A DNA stretch of 64,000 bases, taken from contig JBFHUL010000001.1 in assembly GCA_041590075.1 (NCBI GenBank), positions 62,001-126,000 on the forward strand. The letters are read 5' to 3'. Below are positions 52,597 to 61,130 of the stretch, in pieces. Source of the stretch: PZPK01 sp041590075. GTDB taxonomy: Bacteria; Pseudomonadota; Gammaproteobacteria; Pseudomonadales; Oleiphilaceae. The position numbers and the translations under genes are program-made. The notes below the pieces were generated by a model that saw only the letters and a list, made by a program, of their open reading frames with translations, made no database searches and was not told where the DNA came from. How positions within the stretch are numbered: the first letter of the stretch is position 1; every line of letters starts with the position of its first letter.

Positions 52597-53064
52597 TCAA
52601 CCGGAAGTGGCGGTGACAGCCCGGAAGTAGGACCGTTGCAGGCAGTAATCGAGAGACAGTTTTCCCGGGCCATAGGCCATTAAAACCAGTAACATCGCTC
52701 CCCAAAAATAGTGATCGTTTATGCCGGCAGGACTGATATCCGGATAACTGATAGCGGCAACATAATTAAGGATAAACAACGCAGCGGCACTGAAGCGCCC
52801 GCCAAAACCCAGCACCAGAAGTACCGGAAACAACAATTCGGCAAAGGTCGCCATATAGGCAGCGGCTACAGGGGGAATAAGGGGCACAGCATATTCATAC
52901 TCAAATAACATAAGTGTGGACTCCCAGCTCCCCGACACTTTGGTCCAGCCCGCCATAAAAAACACCTTGGCAAGATAAAGCCGAAAGACCAGATTCAATA
53001 GGTCCTGGCTGTAGTTGATCCATTGCGTAAACTGCCAGTAGAGCGGCGCGATTGCCTTGATCAT
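52597..53064 (-). CDS. DoxX family membrane protein, bufferin operon (BufD/HvfD-like)
   Basis: A 155-residue protein of the DoxX family with four hydrophobic helices (about residues 20-38, 50-68, 72-92 and 112-128) and the motif LYLAKVFFMAGWTKV near 30. In bufferin and HvfABCD operons a DoxX gene follows the MNIO and partner genes; its role may be electron transfer or membrane anchoring, not established. Start 53064 follows an AGGA site; 19 upstream codons overlap the bufC region and are excluded. It is 29 nt behind bufC. Confidence 0.83.
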   Translation of the reverse strand: MIKAIAPLYWQFTQWINYSQDLLNLVFRLYLAKVFFMAGWTKVSGSWESTLMLFEYEYAVPLIPPVAAAYMATFAELLFPVLLVLGFGGRFSAAALFILNYVAAISYPDISPAGINDHYFWGAMLLVLMAYGPGKLSLDYCLQRSYFRAVTATSG

Positions 53065-53093
53065 GTCACGTTCCTGTTTGTGTAGTGGGTGGG

Positions 53094-53873
53094 TCAGACG
53101 ACCTCGCTTGCGACCAGCCATCCTCTATTCAGAGCGAGAATCAGACTTTCTACCACATGTGTCGCGTCGAAGTTCGACAACAGCGCGTCCACTTTGGTTC
53201 CGAAGGCTTCGGGTTTATCACAGGAAGTATAAATAGCCAGATCGCAGGGAGACGCCAAGGCAACCATTACTTCCAGGCCCTGTCGCCAAACCAGGCACGA
53301 TTGCGCATGAGAATGGAGGTTCATCTCACGCTCGGACGTCAGCGCCCGATTCATGCGCCAGATGTCATAGAGAGGCCAATCCGAGGTGATCAAGGCCGCT
53401 CGAGGCGATAAGTGCAGGCGTAGTGCGTCGCTGTCATGCTGAACAAGCTCGGCCAACCGGGCGGCTGGTATGGGCGTGTGGTCGGCGGCATGAAACACCC
53501 GATGCCAGGCCCAGTCGAGCCGTGCAAGATCACCAAGATAGGGATAATCAGTGAGGGCAGGATGCTGCTGCACAAACGCCGGGAAAGAGGCGCCATAATC
53601 ATCCAGACTCGTTGATCTTGAGGGCGCCTGCGCCACATAGTCCACCGCCAGACGCCGAAAGGGGGCCTCACCCATGCCACGCATCAAGGCCGGATAAATC
53701 GCCTGTAGGGCGGCCACCAGACTCTCGCGCACACTGGCCCGATAAACACCCAACGCTTGTTCCGGAGTCATACTGGCCGACGCAGATATAAAGTCTGCGG
53801 CCCGGGCGTCCGGAAGTTCGCCATAAACGCCCACCATAAAGGCATCATAGACCTGATCAAGCGAGACACTCAC
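53094..53873 (-). CDS. bufC: BufC/HvfC-type MNIO partner protein (DUF2063)
   Basis: A 259-residue protein. It starts GTG (VYDAFMVGVYGELPD near residue 8), has RASVRESLVAALQAIYP near 43 and FRRLAVDYVAQAPSRS near 73, and a less conserved C-terminal half. The DUF2063 N-terminal domain was once called DNA-binding. In the bufferin systems the protein is the obligate partner that brings the precursor to the MNIO enzyme. Its start overlaps the bufB stop by 17 nt, typical of such operons. Confidence 0.85.
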   Translation of the reverse strand: MSVSLDQVYDAFMVGVYGELPDARAADFISASASMTPEQALGVYRASVRESLVAALQAIYPALMRGMGEAPFRRLAVDYVAQAPSRSTSLDDYGASFPAFVQQHPALTDYPYLGDLARLDWAWHRVFHAADHTPIPAARLAELVQHDSDALRLHLSPRAALITSDWPLYDIWRMNRALTSEREMNLHSHAQSCLVWRQGLEVMVALASPCDLAIYTSCDKPEAFGTKVDALLSNFDATHVVESLILALNRGWLVASEVV

Positions 53874-54705
53874 GCGCCACCTCCAAAAATCCAGCGGCCT
53901 TCCCTCGCTCCGCCATGAGCACGTCGAAGGCTGGAATGTTGGTATCCCATTCGATCAGTGTGGGCACCGGGCCCAGTATTTCCAGAGCACGCTGGTAAAG
54001 CTGCCACACAGGAGGTTGAACCCGTGCGCCATGCGTATCGAGCAGAAAATCACCCTGATCTTCATAGCCCGCCAGATGCATTTCCTTTACGGCCTCGCGC
54101 GGTAAGCAAGACAAATATGTTTCCGGATCGAAATCATGATTCTGTGCACTCACATAAATGTTGTTGACATCGCATAGCAGGCCGCAGCCTGAGCGCTGCA
54201 CCACCTCCACCAGAAACGCCGCTTCCGACATCTCGCTCATCCGATAACTCAGATACGACGAAACATTCTCGACCAGAATTTGCCGGCCCAAAAACTCCTG
54301 AACGCGCTGAATACGCGCTACCACATGATCAATAGCCTGACGCGTATAGGGGATAGGAAAAAGATCGTTACCGTGCAGGCCGGCGTGATTGTTCCAGCAT
54401 AGATGATCGGACACATACACCGGGTCAAAACGCGTGATAAGGGCTTTGAGCCGCTGCAAATATGCGGAATCCAGAGCGGCGACGCCACCAAGAGACATGC
54501 CCACCCCATGAAACGTCACGGGGTAGTGCCGACGCACCTGATCCAGCATGGCAAGCGGTCTGCCGCCCTCATTGCAATAATTATCAATCAGTACTTCGAA
54601 CCAGGGGACAGCAGGAAGCTGCTCAAGTACGTGCTGATAGTGCTGACTGCGCAAGCCAATGCCCGCTCCGTGCAATTCCGAAAAGTGCTGATACGAAGCA
54701 GACAT
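53857..54705 (-). CDS. bufB: MNIO family modification enzyme BufB (DUF692)
   Basis: A 282-residue multinuclear non-heme iron oxidative enzyme with a TIM-barrel fold. Visible family segments: GIGLRSQHYQHVLEQLP near 13, FEVLIDNYCNEGG near 37, VTFHGVGMSLGG near 64, VYVSDHLCWNNHAG near 97, ILVENVSSYLSY near 142, LLCDVNNIYVSAQNHD near 176 and EMHLAGYEDQG near 209, which carry the His, Asp and Glu iron ligands. MNIOs modify cysteines of small precursors; in bufferins the products are thiooxazole-type heterocycles. It starts 18 nt after the precursor gene and overlaps bufC. Confidence 0.93.
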   Translation of the reverse strand: MSASYQHFSELHGAGIGLRSQHYQHVLEQLPAVPWFEVLIDNYCNEGGRPLAMLDQVRRHYPVTFHGVGMSLGGVAALDSAYLQRLKALITRFDPVYVSDHLCWNNHAGLHGNDLFPIPYTRQAIDHVVARIQRVQEFLGRQILVENVSSYLSYRMSEMSEAAFLVEVVQRSGCGLLCDVNNIYVSAQNHDFDPETYLSCLPREAVKEMHLAGYEDQGDFLLDTHGARVQPPVWQLYQRALEILGPVPTLIEWDTNIPAFDVLMAERGKAAGFLEVARECLA

Positions 54706-54723
54706 GGTGGCAGGAAAACGCGA

Positions 54724-54981
54724 TTACTTGGTGGTACCGTTGACGATTTTCTTGCAAGTACCTTCAGGTACAAAAATCCACTCTTCGGGATCACCATCTT
54801 TGGTCGCTTGTCCGGCACAGCTATGCTTGCTGGTACCACAATCATTCATACCCGCCTTGGCAACACCTTTACACTTTTCGAAACCGGGTTTGCCTGCGAA
54901 TACGTCGCTGGAAGCGCTCATCACACCCATGGCGACCAGACCAGCAATTGCACTTTTACTGAGGGAGATTGATTTATTCAT
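54724..54981 (-). CDS. bufA: bufferin-type precursor peptide BufA1 (DUF2282)
   Basis: An 85-residue precursor with a Sec signal peptide (SAIAGLVAMGVMSASSDVFA, residues about 10-29). A mature part of about 55 residues holds four cysteines in the DUF2282 pattern: EKCKGVAKAGMNDCG, then KHSCAGQATKDGDPEEW, and GTCKKI at the end. In studied bufferins these cysteines are modified by BufB, the product is exported to the periplasm, and it binds copper or other metals. Ribosome site AAGGAAGG. First gene of bufABC-doxX; a palindrome precedes it. Confidence 0.88.
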   Translation of the reverse strand: MNKSISLSKSAIAGLVAMGVMSASSDVFAGKPGFEKCKGVAKAGMNDCGTSKHSCAGQATKDGDPEEWIFVPEGTCKKIVNGTTK

Positions 54982-55014
54982 TGTATGTTTCCTTCCTTAC
55001 AGAACAGTTTATAT

Positions 55015-55034
55015 TTCAGATAGAGCTATCTGAA
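55015..55034. promoter_or_regulatory. palindromic operator candidate upstream of bufA
   Basis: TTCAGATAG and CTATCTGAA separated by AG, lying 34-53 nt before the bufA start. On the minus strand TATAAA at 55008-55013 directly follows and may be the -10. A repressor or activator bound here would control the whole bufferin operon. No canonical -35 or sigma-F type motif is clear. Confidence 0.5.
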
Positions 55035-55085
55035 CCGGTGCTAAAGACTTGCCCACCTGACAAAAGTTCATTGCCTGAACAATTG

Positions 55086-55700
55086 TTAATGCTTTTCAGC
55101 CAATCGCGCGATACCGCCCAGGAATAATTGCCCAAGAAAACGGGCCCTTTCCTCGGGATTAAGGGCATCACCACTATCTTCGAGCGAAAAGACTTCGAGG
55201 CCGGCGCCGATCATGGCAGCGGTCATGAGACGCACTTCAAAATGCGGCAGTAGCCCCTGCTCAATCGCCAGAGCCATGTCATTTTCAAGATCTGTCACGA
55301 TACCGGCGATTTCGCCGCCGCCAAATACGAACTGCCGAAATGCATGGGCATTTTTGGCAATCAGTGCCTGCATACCGGGGTGCCTGTTGAGCAGTTCGCC
55401 ATAAGCCAGAAACGCCCCCATCACAAAGGCTTCGATCGATGTCGCCTTGTGTCGGGCTTCATTTAGGGCATGCCGGGCTTCGGAGAGCAGATCAGCAACG
55501 AGCTCTGCAAACACCGAATCCTTATCACCAAAATAGTTATAAAACGTGCCGACACTCAGGCCACTGGCTTTCACGATATCGGTGATGGTGGAACCATCGT
55601 ACCCAATCTGCGAAAAGACCTTGAGAGCAGCCTCGAGAATTTGGCGTCGATTCGCAATCTTATTCCGTTCTCGACGACCGGCGCTGGGTGCTAACGTCAT
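55086..55700 (-). CDS. TetR family transcription regulator
   Basis: A 204-residue regulator from the ATG at 55700, with the TetR helix-turn-helix ILEAALKVFSQIGYDGSTITDIV then SGLSVGTFYNYFGDKD (residues about 18-56) and a C-terminal ligand domain. An ATG at 55739 and further open frame to 55844 are alternatives, but TetR proteins start shortly before the HTH as chosen. It diverges from the hydrolase gene at 55923; the palindrome at 55887-55910 is its likely operator. It also stands 104 nt before bufA on the same strand, so a role in bufferin control cannot be excluded. Confidence 0.85.
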   Translation of the reverse strand: MTLAPSAGRRERNKIANRRQILEAALKVFSQIGYDGSTITDIVKASGLSVGTFYNYFGDKDSVFAELVADLLSEARHALNEARHKATSIEAFVMGAFLAYGELLNRHPGMQALIAKNAHAFRQFVFGGGEIAGIVTDLENDMALAIEQGLLPHFEVRLMTAAMIGAGLEVFSLEDSGDALNPEERARFLGQLFLGGIARLAEKH

Positions 55701-55886
55701 GAGTTTACCTGCTGCGCGTGTGGAATCCTGTGCTTGCATGGTAAAGCATGCCTGCGAGGAGCTCCATGCTAAAAGCAACAACACGCAGCACGCTTCACAA
55801 CTTGCTCTAAGACACCCGAAAACTGCTTGACGAACCTGAGGCAAATACCCCTCAAGCCTGCGATTTTGCTTGATTTAGCAGCCCAC

Positions 55887-55910
55887 AAACTTGAGAATGT
55901 TCTCAAGTTT
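55887..55910. promoter_or_regulatory. perfect 24-bp palindrome, probable TetR operator
   Basis: Arm AAACTTGAGAA is followed by TG and then its exact reverse complement, so all 11 positions pair. It lies 13-36 nt before the hydrolase start and covers a possible -10 (GAGAAT, 17 nt after TTGATT at 55870-55875). Bound repressor would block the hydrolase promoter. Confidence 0.75.
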
Positions 55911-55922
55911 ACAGGAGCTTTC

Positions 55923-56720
55923 ATGTCACCGCTTTTCTTCGTCCACGGTATGTGGAGCAGCGCCCGAATTTGGGACGAGTTTCGCACCTATTACCAGGCA
56001 CTGGGATACCGCTGTTATGCGCCATCCCTCCCCCAGCATTTCACGGCAAATCAAGCGCAGCAAGTTGCCCGACTGGGCCTGGCTGACTACCGCGCTTCGC
56101 TGGAGACTGCATACCGACAAATCGGCGAACCCGCGGTCATCATCGGCCACTCCATGGGGGCATTGCTCGCACAGCAACTCGCCAGCATCGTGAAACCGAA
56201 AGCACTGGTCTTATTGGCTCCTGCACCATCGGCCGGTGTAAGCCTGTTTCATCACGATGCCTGCAGAACACTGATGAAACCCCTTTCGACCCCCCTGTTC
56301 TGGCGCAAGGGTTTCAAACCCAGTTTGTCGGCCGCGCAATTCGGCCTGTTCAATGGCATCCCAGAAACACGCCATGAGCACCTTTACGAACAGCTTTGCC
56401 ATGAATCCGGCCAGGCTCTGTTTGAAATCGCGTTGTGGTATCTCGACCGCCACCAAAACAGTAAAGTGGCCCCGGAGCTGGTCACTTGCCCGGTGCTCAC
56501 GCTGGTCGGCAGCGACGATCGACTGACTCCGGCATCCAGTTGCAAACGCATTAGTGAACAGTTTTCCGGCACCAGCCACTTTCACAGCTTAAGCCACATC
56601 GGGCATTGGCTACCTAAAGCCACGCAGTGGGAAAGCATTGCGCGCCAGATTCACGTATGGCTGTGCTGGCAGCAGGGTTTGCAACCCAAGGCCAGCGTAG
56701 CGCTGAACCTTGATGCCTAA
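55923..56720 (+). CDS. alpha/beta hydrolase under TetR control
   Basis: A 265-residue hydrolase starting MSPLFFVHGMWSSARIW with the oxyanion HGMWSS. The nucleophile elbow is IIGHSMGALLAQQL near 93, the acid SDDRLTPAS near 207 and the histidine HIGHWLPKA near 235. The ribosome site ACAGGAGC is just after the palindromic operator; 32 open codons upstream are excluded because they span that operator. Resembles lipases or esterases; the inducer may be a fatty or aromatic compound, but substrate is unknown. Confidence 0.86.
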   Translation: MSPLFFVHGMWSSARIWDEFRTYYQALGYRCYAPSLPQHFTANQAQQVARLGLADYRASLETAYRQIGEPAVIIGHSMGALLAQQLASIVKPKALVLLAPAPSAGVSLFHHDACRTLMKPLSTPLFWRKGFKPSLSAAQFGLFNGIPETRHEHLYEQLCHESGQALFEIALWYLDRHQNSKVAPELVTCPVLTLVGSDDRLTPASSCKRISEQFSGTSHFHSLSHIGHWLPKATQWESIARQIHVWLCWQQGLQPKASVALNLDA

Positions 56721-56733
56721 TAAGCCCTGAGCC

Positions 56734-58206
56734 TCAACGCCTGGTCGGCAAATATACGGCTACCCGGTCGAAGCCCATGCCCTTCAAATGGCTGGCATGC
56801 AACTGACTCATACTGCCTTGCTCGCAATAGAGCAAATAGGACTGGGCGCTGTCGAGTGTGTCGAGCTGCCCCATTAATTCGTAAAAAGCAATCTGCTCAA
56901 TGCGGTTATTCGTCAGCGTCAGAGGGCGTTTCTCTACTTCGTCTGGATGGCGGATATCAATAATCACATCATCAACGCTGGGCACCGAGACCAGCTCGAC
57001 ATCAGCAACGGTTTTTTCGCTGGCCATGACCTGATCAATTTTCAGGATTTCCCGCGCATTGATGGCACCTTCAAGTACCGAGAAATCAAACTTGGCTTCT
57101 TCTTCGATAATACGTTCTCGCTTGGCACGCGTGGTCGGACGATCCGAAATCACCCCGCAATACTCAGGCATATTCTTTGCGAACTCTTCGGTGCCGATTT
57201 CGGCGGAGAGCCTGATGATATCGAGCTTGTCCATGGTCACGAGCGGGCGCAGCACGAGCATGTCGGTCACTTCATCGATGACACTCAGGTTGGCCAGGGT
57301 CTGGCTCGATACCTGCGCAACACTTTCCCCCGTCACCAATGCAGAAACATCCATGCGGCGGGCCACTTCAGCAGCCGCGCGCAGCATCATCCGTTTCAGT
57401 ACCACGCCCATTTGCGAGTGATGCACAGTTTTGAGGATTTCGGCAATCACGGGTTCGAAGTTAACGGTTACGAACTTCACCCGGTGCGAAATGCCATAGC
57501 GCTCCCACAGATACAGCGACACCTGCTTTACGCCGATTTCGTGGGCAGAGCCACCCAGATTGAAAAAACAAAAGTGGGTTTTCAGGCCCCGCTTCATCGT
57601 AAGATAACTGGAAACGGTCGAGTCAAAGCCTCCCGAAATAAGCGACAGTACGGGGTCCTGCGTACCCAGCGGGTACCCTCCCAGTCCTTCATACCGCTGC
57701 TCAACCAGATAGAGCTCGTTGTTGCGCACTTCCAGCTTAACCGTGACATCCGGGTGTTTGAGGTCCACACCCGCCGCCTCGGTTTCGCGCAGTAAGCCGC
57801 CGCCGATGTAACGCTCAAGTTCGTGAGAAGTAAACGTATGCTCCCCGGTGCGCTTCACCCGCACCACAAAGCGCTTGCCACGCAATTCTTCGCGAAATGC
57901 CTGCGCACACAGTTGCACGATATCGTCGAAGCGTTCATCCAAATTGTCGAGGGTATAACTTTGCACCCGTAGGATATTGGCAATACCCGGTATGCGCTGA
58001 AGCGCTTCGGCGACCGCTTCACCCTGCCCTTCAGCGCCGGCTACCAGACGCACCTCAACCTTGTCCCAAAAACCCTGCACTTTCACGCCCTCAAAGCGAC
58101 GCGTTAGCACTACCTGCACGTTTTGGCGCAACTGCTTGACCAGCCGTTGCCTCACGGGCTTGCTCTTGATCGTGATTTCTGGAAAGAGCTTGATAATAAA
58201 CTTCAT
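56734..58206 (-). CDS. thiI: tRNA 4-thiouridine synthetase/thiamine sulfurtransferase ThiI
   Basis: Transfers sulfur to uridine 8 of tRNA and to ThiS for thiazole synthesis. The 490-residue protein has an N-terminal ferredoxin-like plus THUMP domain, the PP-loop LISGGFDSTVSSYL near 183 and a C-terminal rhodanese domain with the persulfide cysteine in LLYCEQGSMSQLHA near 460. E. coli ThiI has 482 residues and the same domains, so both functions are expected. Start 58206 is the ATG of MKFIIKLFPEI; 53 upstream open codons are excluded. Confidence 0.95.
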   Translation of the reverse strand: MKFIIKLFPEITIKSKPVRQRLVKQLRQNVQVVLTRRFEGVKVQGFWDKVEVRLVAGAEGQGEAVAEALQRIPGIANILRVQSYTLDNLDERFDDIVQLCAQAFREELRGKRFVVRVKRTGEHTFTSHELERYIGGGLLRETEAAGVDLKHPDVTVKLEVRNNELYLVEQRYEGLGGYPLGTQDPVLSLISGGFDSTVSSYLTMKRGLKTHFCFFNLGGSAHEIGVKQVSLYLWERYGISHRVKFVTVNFEPVIAEILKTVHHSQMGVVLKRMMLRAAAEVARRMDVSALVTGESVAQVSSQTLANLSVIDEVTDMLVLRPLVTMDKLDIIRLSAEIGTEEFAKNMPEYCGVISDRPTTRAKRERIIEEEAKFDFSVLEGAINAREILKIDQVMASEKTVADVELVSVPSVDDVIIDIRHPDEVEKRPLTLTNNRIEQIAFYELMGQLDTLDSAQSYLLYCEQGSMSQLHASHLKGMGFDRVAVYLPTRR

Positions 58207-58495
58207 GGCCACACCCGGGTAAAAAAAGGGCGGTATTTTAACGTAAATTGAACAAAAATGGCGCACAAAACAACGTCGACCGGCGCGGGGCTGACCTATA
58301 CTGCTAAGCAGACCTGCAAATAATGTGACCAGACAGGCCCTGCCACGCGGGCAGCTATCACTCAATGCGCTGCGGCGCGCTCGCGCACAATTTCATTGTG
58401 CCTCTACCCTATACACGCCCAACGCACATGGCACCGCGCATCCTGTATGATCACCCGAATTTTCGTAACGGCATACATTGCCTAAGGAATAAAAC

Positions 58496-59872
58496 ATGCC
58501 TCAACAAGGTGTTAATGCACGCGTTACGCCCAAGGGCAGCATGGACATACTCTCGCGCTACGAAGTGAATCTGCTGCGCAACAAAAACAATCAACACCTA
58601 CACGATATTTTTCGCCGCTGCGCACTGGCCGTATTGAATTGCGGCGTACTGACCGATGACAGTGAAGCATTGATGGCCTCCTATCGCGACTTTGATATCA
58701 GCGTGGTTCAGCAACCCCGCGGCATCAAGCTGGAAATCGTAAACGCGCCCGAGACCGCATTCGTAGATGGCGAAATGATTCAGGGGATCAAGAATCACCT
58801 GTTTGCCGTGCTGCGCGATATTGTTTACACCAACAGCGTGGTGGCAAAAAATAACGCGCTCGACCTGTCCCGCTCGGAGCACATCACCAATTTCATTTTT
58901 CATCTGCTGCGCAATGCCAATCTCATGCGCACCATTGAGGAACCCGATATCGTGGTCTGTTGGGGCGGTCACTCCATTTCGCGCAGTGAATACGATTACA
59001 CCAAGGAAGTGGGTTATCAGCTGGGTCTGCGCGCCCTGAATATCTGTACCGGCTGTGGCCCCGGTGCGATGAAGGGCCCCATGAAAGGCGCCGCGGTGGG
59101 CCATGCCAAACAGCGACATAGCCTGGGGCGATATATCGGGGTCACCGAGCCTGGCATCATCGCGGCCGAATCCCCCAACCCCATCGTCAACGAATTGACC
59201 ATCCTGCCGGATATTGAAAAACGCCTTGAGGCCTTCGTGCGCCTGGGGCATGGCATTATCGTGTTTCCTGGCGGCGTAGGTACGGCCGAGGAAATCCTTT
59301 ACATTCTTGGTGTTCTGCTCCATCCCGACAATGCCAACATGCCATTCCCGCTGATATTTACGGGTTCGCGCGACAACGAAGCCTACTTTGCGATGATCGA
59401 CGAATTCATTGCCAAATCGCTGGGCGAGGAAGCGCGCTCGCGTTACGAGATTATCATTGATGACCCGGAAAAGGTCGCTAAGCACATTCGGGCCGGACTC
59501 GAGCAGGTGCATCAGTACCGCCGCGCACGCCGGGATGCCTACTACTATAACTGGCTATTAAAGGTGGACCCTATCTTTCAGGCACCGTTTGAACCCAGTC
59601 ACACCAGCATGGCAGCCCTGCAGTTGCACAAGCATCAGCCCACCCATATTCTGGCCGCGAACCTGCGACAGGCGTTTTCTGGCATTGTTGCCGGCAACGT
59701 GAAGGAACAGGGAATCAGGCAAGTGCAGAAACATGGCCCGTTTCAGATCAGTGGCGACAGCGAAATACTCAAGCCTCTTGAGGGCTTGCTGAACGCCTTT
59801 GTCGCAGAAGGAAGAATGAAATTGCCGGGAACTGACTACGTTCCCAGCTACGAAATTGTGCCGCTGAAGTAA
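58496..59872 (+). CDS. ppnN: nucleotide 5'-monophosphate nucleosidase PpnN
   Basis: The 458-residue enzyme splits the base from purine and pyrimidine nucleoside monophosphates and in E. coli is activated by (p)ppGpp. It has an N-terminal domain, then the LOG-type motif FPGGVGTAEEILYIL near 257, preceded by CWGGHSISRSEYDYTKEVG near 158 and TGCGPGAMKGPMKGA near 182. Length and order fit PpnN/YgdH (454). The 289-nt gap before it (58207-58495) holds nothing I can support beyond an AAGGAATAAAAC ribosome site. Confidence 0.93.
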   Translation: MPQQGVNARVTPKGSMDILSRYEVNLLRNKNNQHLHDIFRRCALAVLNCGVLTDDSEALMASYRDFDISVVQQPRGIKLEIVNAPETAFVDGEMIQGIKNHLFAVLRDIVYTNSVVAKNNALDLSRSEHITNFIFHLLRNANLMRTIEEPDIVVCWGGHSISRSEYDYTKEVGYQLGLRALNICTGCGPGAMKGPMKGAAVGHAKQRHSLGRYIGVTEPGIIAAESPNPIVNELTILPDIEKRLEAFVRLGHGIIVFPGGVGTAEEILYILGVLLHPDNANMPFPLIFTGSRDNEAYFAMIDEFIAKSLGEEARSRYEIIIDDPEKVAKHIRAGLEQVHQYRRARRDAYYYNWLLKVDPIFQAPFEPSHTSMAALQLHKHQPTHILAANLRQAFSGIVAGNVKEQGIRQVQKHGPFQISGDSEILKPLEGLLNAFVAEGRMKLPGTDYVPSYEIVPLK

Positions 59873-59885
59873 GCGCGGCACCGTA

Positions 59886-60197
59886 CTATTTCAGCGAAGC
59901 ATAGTAAGCGGCCAGATCCGCAATATCCTGGTCGCTTCTACTTGCCATCTGAGCCTGCATCACCGCTGCCATACCGCCCGTACGCTGCTTGTTTTTGTAG
60001 GCTTTCATGGAACTTACCAAATACTGTTCGTTCTGGCCGGCCAGATTGGGGTAACTATTGATGCTTGCCATCCCGTTTTGCCCATGACAACTCGCACAAA
60101 TGGCAGCTTTGGCCTTGCCCGCCGCCGCATCTCCTGCCACCGCAGTTTGCAGTGACAGAGCGCCGAACACGCTCACAACCAGAAACACTTTATTCAT
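59886..60197 (-). CDS. small class I cytochrome c
   Basis: A 103-residue periplasmic cytochrome with a signal peptide (MNKVFLVVSVFGALSLQTAVA, residues 1-21), the heme motif AICASCHGQNG (CxxCH, near 33) and the distal methionine candidates in GGMAAVMQAQM near 73. It resembles the small cytochromes c of the c4/c5 type. AGGAG stands 8 nt before the ATG. The frame continues upstream to 60494 without a stop; I take that as chance because the signal peptide and ribosome site fix the start. It converges with ppnN. Confidence 0.9.
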   Translation of the reverse strand: MNKVFLVVSVFGALSLQTAVAGDAAAGKAKAAICASCHGQNGMASINSYPNLAGQNEQYLVSSMKAYKNKQRTGGMAAVMQAQMASRSDQDIADLAAYYASLK

Positions 60198-60594
60198 TCT
60201 CCGTCTCCTTGATTCAGACTCTCGTTCTTTTCGATTAATGTTGGACTGAAACAGCTCCAGCCTGCGCTCAAGCATACCCTGCTCATCGGCGGGTACCCAC
60301 GCCAGTATTGCTTCCCTCGTTATCTGCCTCTCAGCATACAGACAGCCTAGGCCGTAATACAAACCGCTGAAACGATGATGATCGCAAATTGTGCGCGGTT
60401 GCCTATTCCAGAGTGGCGCCAAATTGACCTGCATCAAACGCAGCAGGCATAGAGCGCGATAAAGTACCTCCCGGCAGCATCGATCCGTTTCCACACGCGG
60501 CTACACTTGAAGCCCCGAATTATGGGGCTTTTTTTATCACAGCAAACTGCTAAGCTGGCGCGTTTCCGCTCATCTTGTAAAGGCTATTGCTGCA
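60198..60594. other. 397-nt region without a supported gene
   Basis: Lies between the divergent cytochrome c and mgsA genes. The minus strand is open from 60494 into the cytochrome but contains rare codons (ATA, AGG, CTA) and no ribosome site before its ATG at 60434. The plus strand holds TTGACC at 60424-60429 and an intrinsic terminator at 60510-60535 with no gene before it in that direction, so a small rightward transcript is possible. Confidence 0.5.
60510..60535 (+). terminator. orphan intrinsic terminator
   Basis: AAGCCCC and GGGGCTT form a perfect 7-bp stem around GAATTAT, followed by a run of T. It points rightward, but the nearest rightward gene upstream (ppnN) ends 640 nt earlier on the other side of the cytochrome. 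It either ends a non-coding or antisense RNA or insulates mgsA. Confidence 0.75.
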
Positions 60595-61026
60595 ATGAAT
60601 GCCATTTCAACTATCGCTCTGATCGCCCACGACAATCGGAAACAAGCACTCGTCAGTTGGCTGCTTAAACACTTGGACCGTCTCGCGCATTGCCGCTTTG
60701 TCACCACCGGCACCACCGGCAAACTCATCGCCTCATCGACGGGACTTGAAGTCGAACGCGTGCACAGCGGACCTCTCGGAGGCGACCAACAAATTGGCGC
60801 ACGTATTGCCGAAGGCAAGGTCGATCTACTGATCTTTTTCTGGGATCCCCTGGAACCCATGTCGCATGACCCCGACATAAAAGCGCTATTGCGGATCGCC
60901 ACACTGTGGAACATTCCCATTGCCTGCAACGAAAGCAGCGCCGACTTCATGATTATGTCGCCCTGCATGCAGGACTACACCCCCCAACGTCCGGATTTCA
61001 GCGACTACCAGAATCGCAATGTATGA
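60595..61026 (+). CDS. mgsA: methylglyoxal synthase MgsA
   Basis: Converts dihydroxyacetone phosphate to methylglyoxal, a phosphate-starvation bypass of glycolysis. The 143-residue protein has IALIAHDNRKQALVSWL at the N-terminus, the phosphate loop TTGTTGKLI near 38, SGPLGGDQQIGARI near 58, LIFFWDPLEPMSHDPD near 79 with the catalytic Asp, and IACNESSADF near 108. All conserved positions are intact. It stands alone. Confidence 0.95.
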   Translation: MNAISTIALIAHDNRKQALVSWLLKHLDRLAHCRFVTTGTTGKLIASSTGLEVERVHSGPLGGDQQIGARIAEGKVDLLIFFWDPLEPMSHDPDIKALLRIATLWNIPIACNESSADFMIMSPCMQDYTPQRPDFSDYQNRNV

Positions 61027-61130
61027 CGACCATGCGGAACGGTTCCCGCTTTGGCAAGCGCACACTTTTCGCCGCAATGCCGAATGCGTTAGGATGCGCA
61101 CTCGATCTCAGATAACTCGTAGATATTGCC

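Noticed and set aside
56947..57795. 282-codon open frame on the plus strand
   Set aside because: Antisense to thiI, which shows PP-loop and rhodanese motifs.
60198..60494. In-frame open extension upstream of the cytochrome c gene that would add 99 residues
   Set aside because: The cytochrome has its own signal peptide and AGGAG ribosome site at 60197, and the extension uses rare codons with no ribosome site. Treated as chance open frame.
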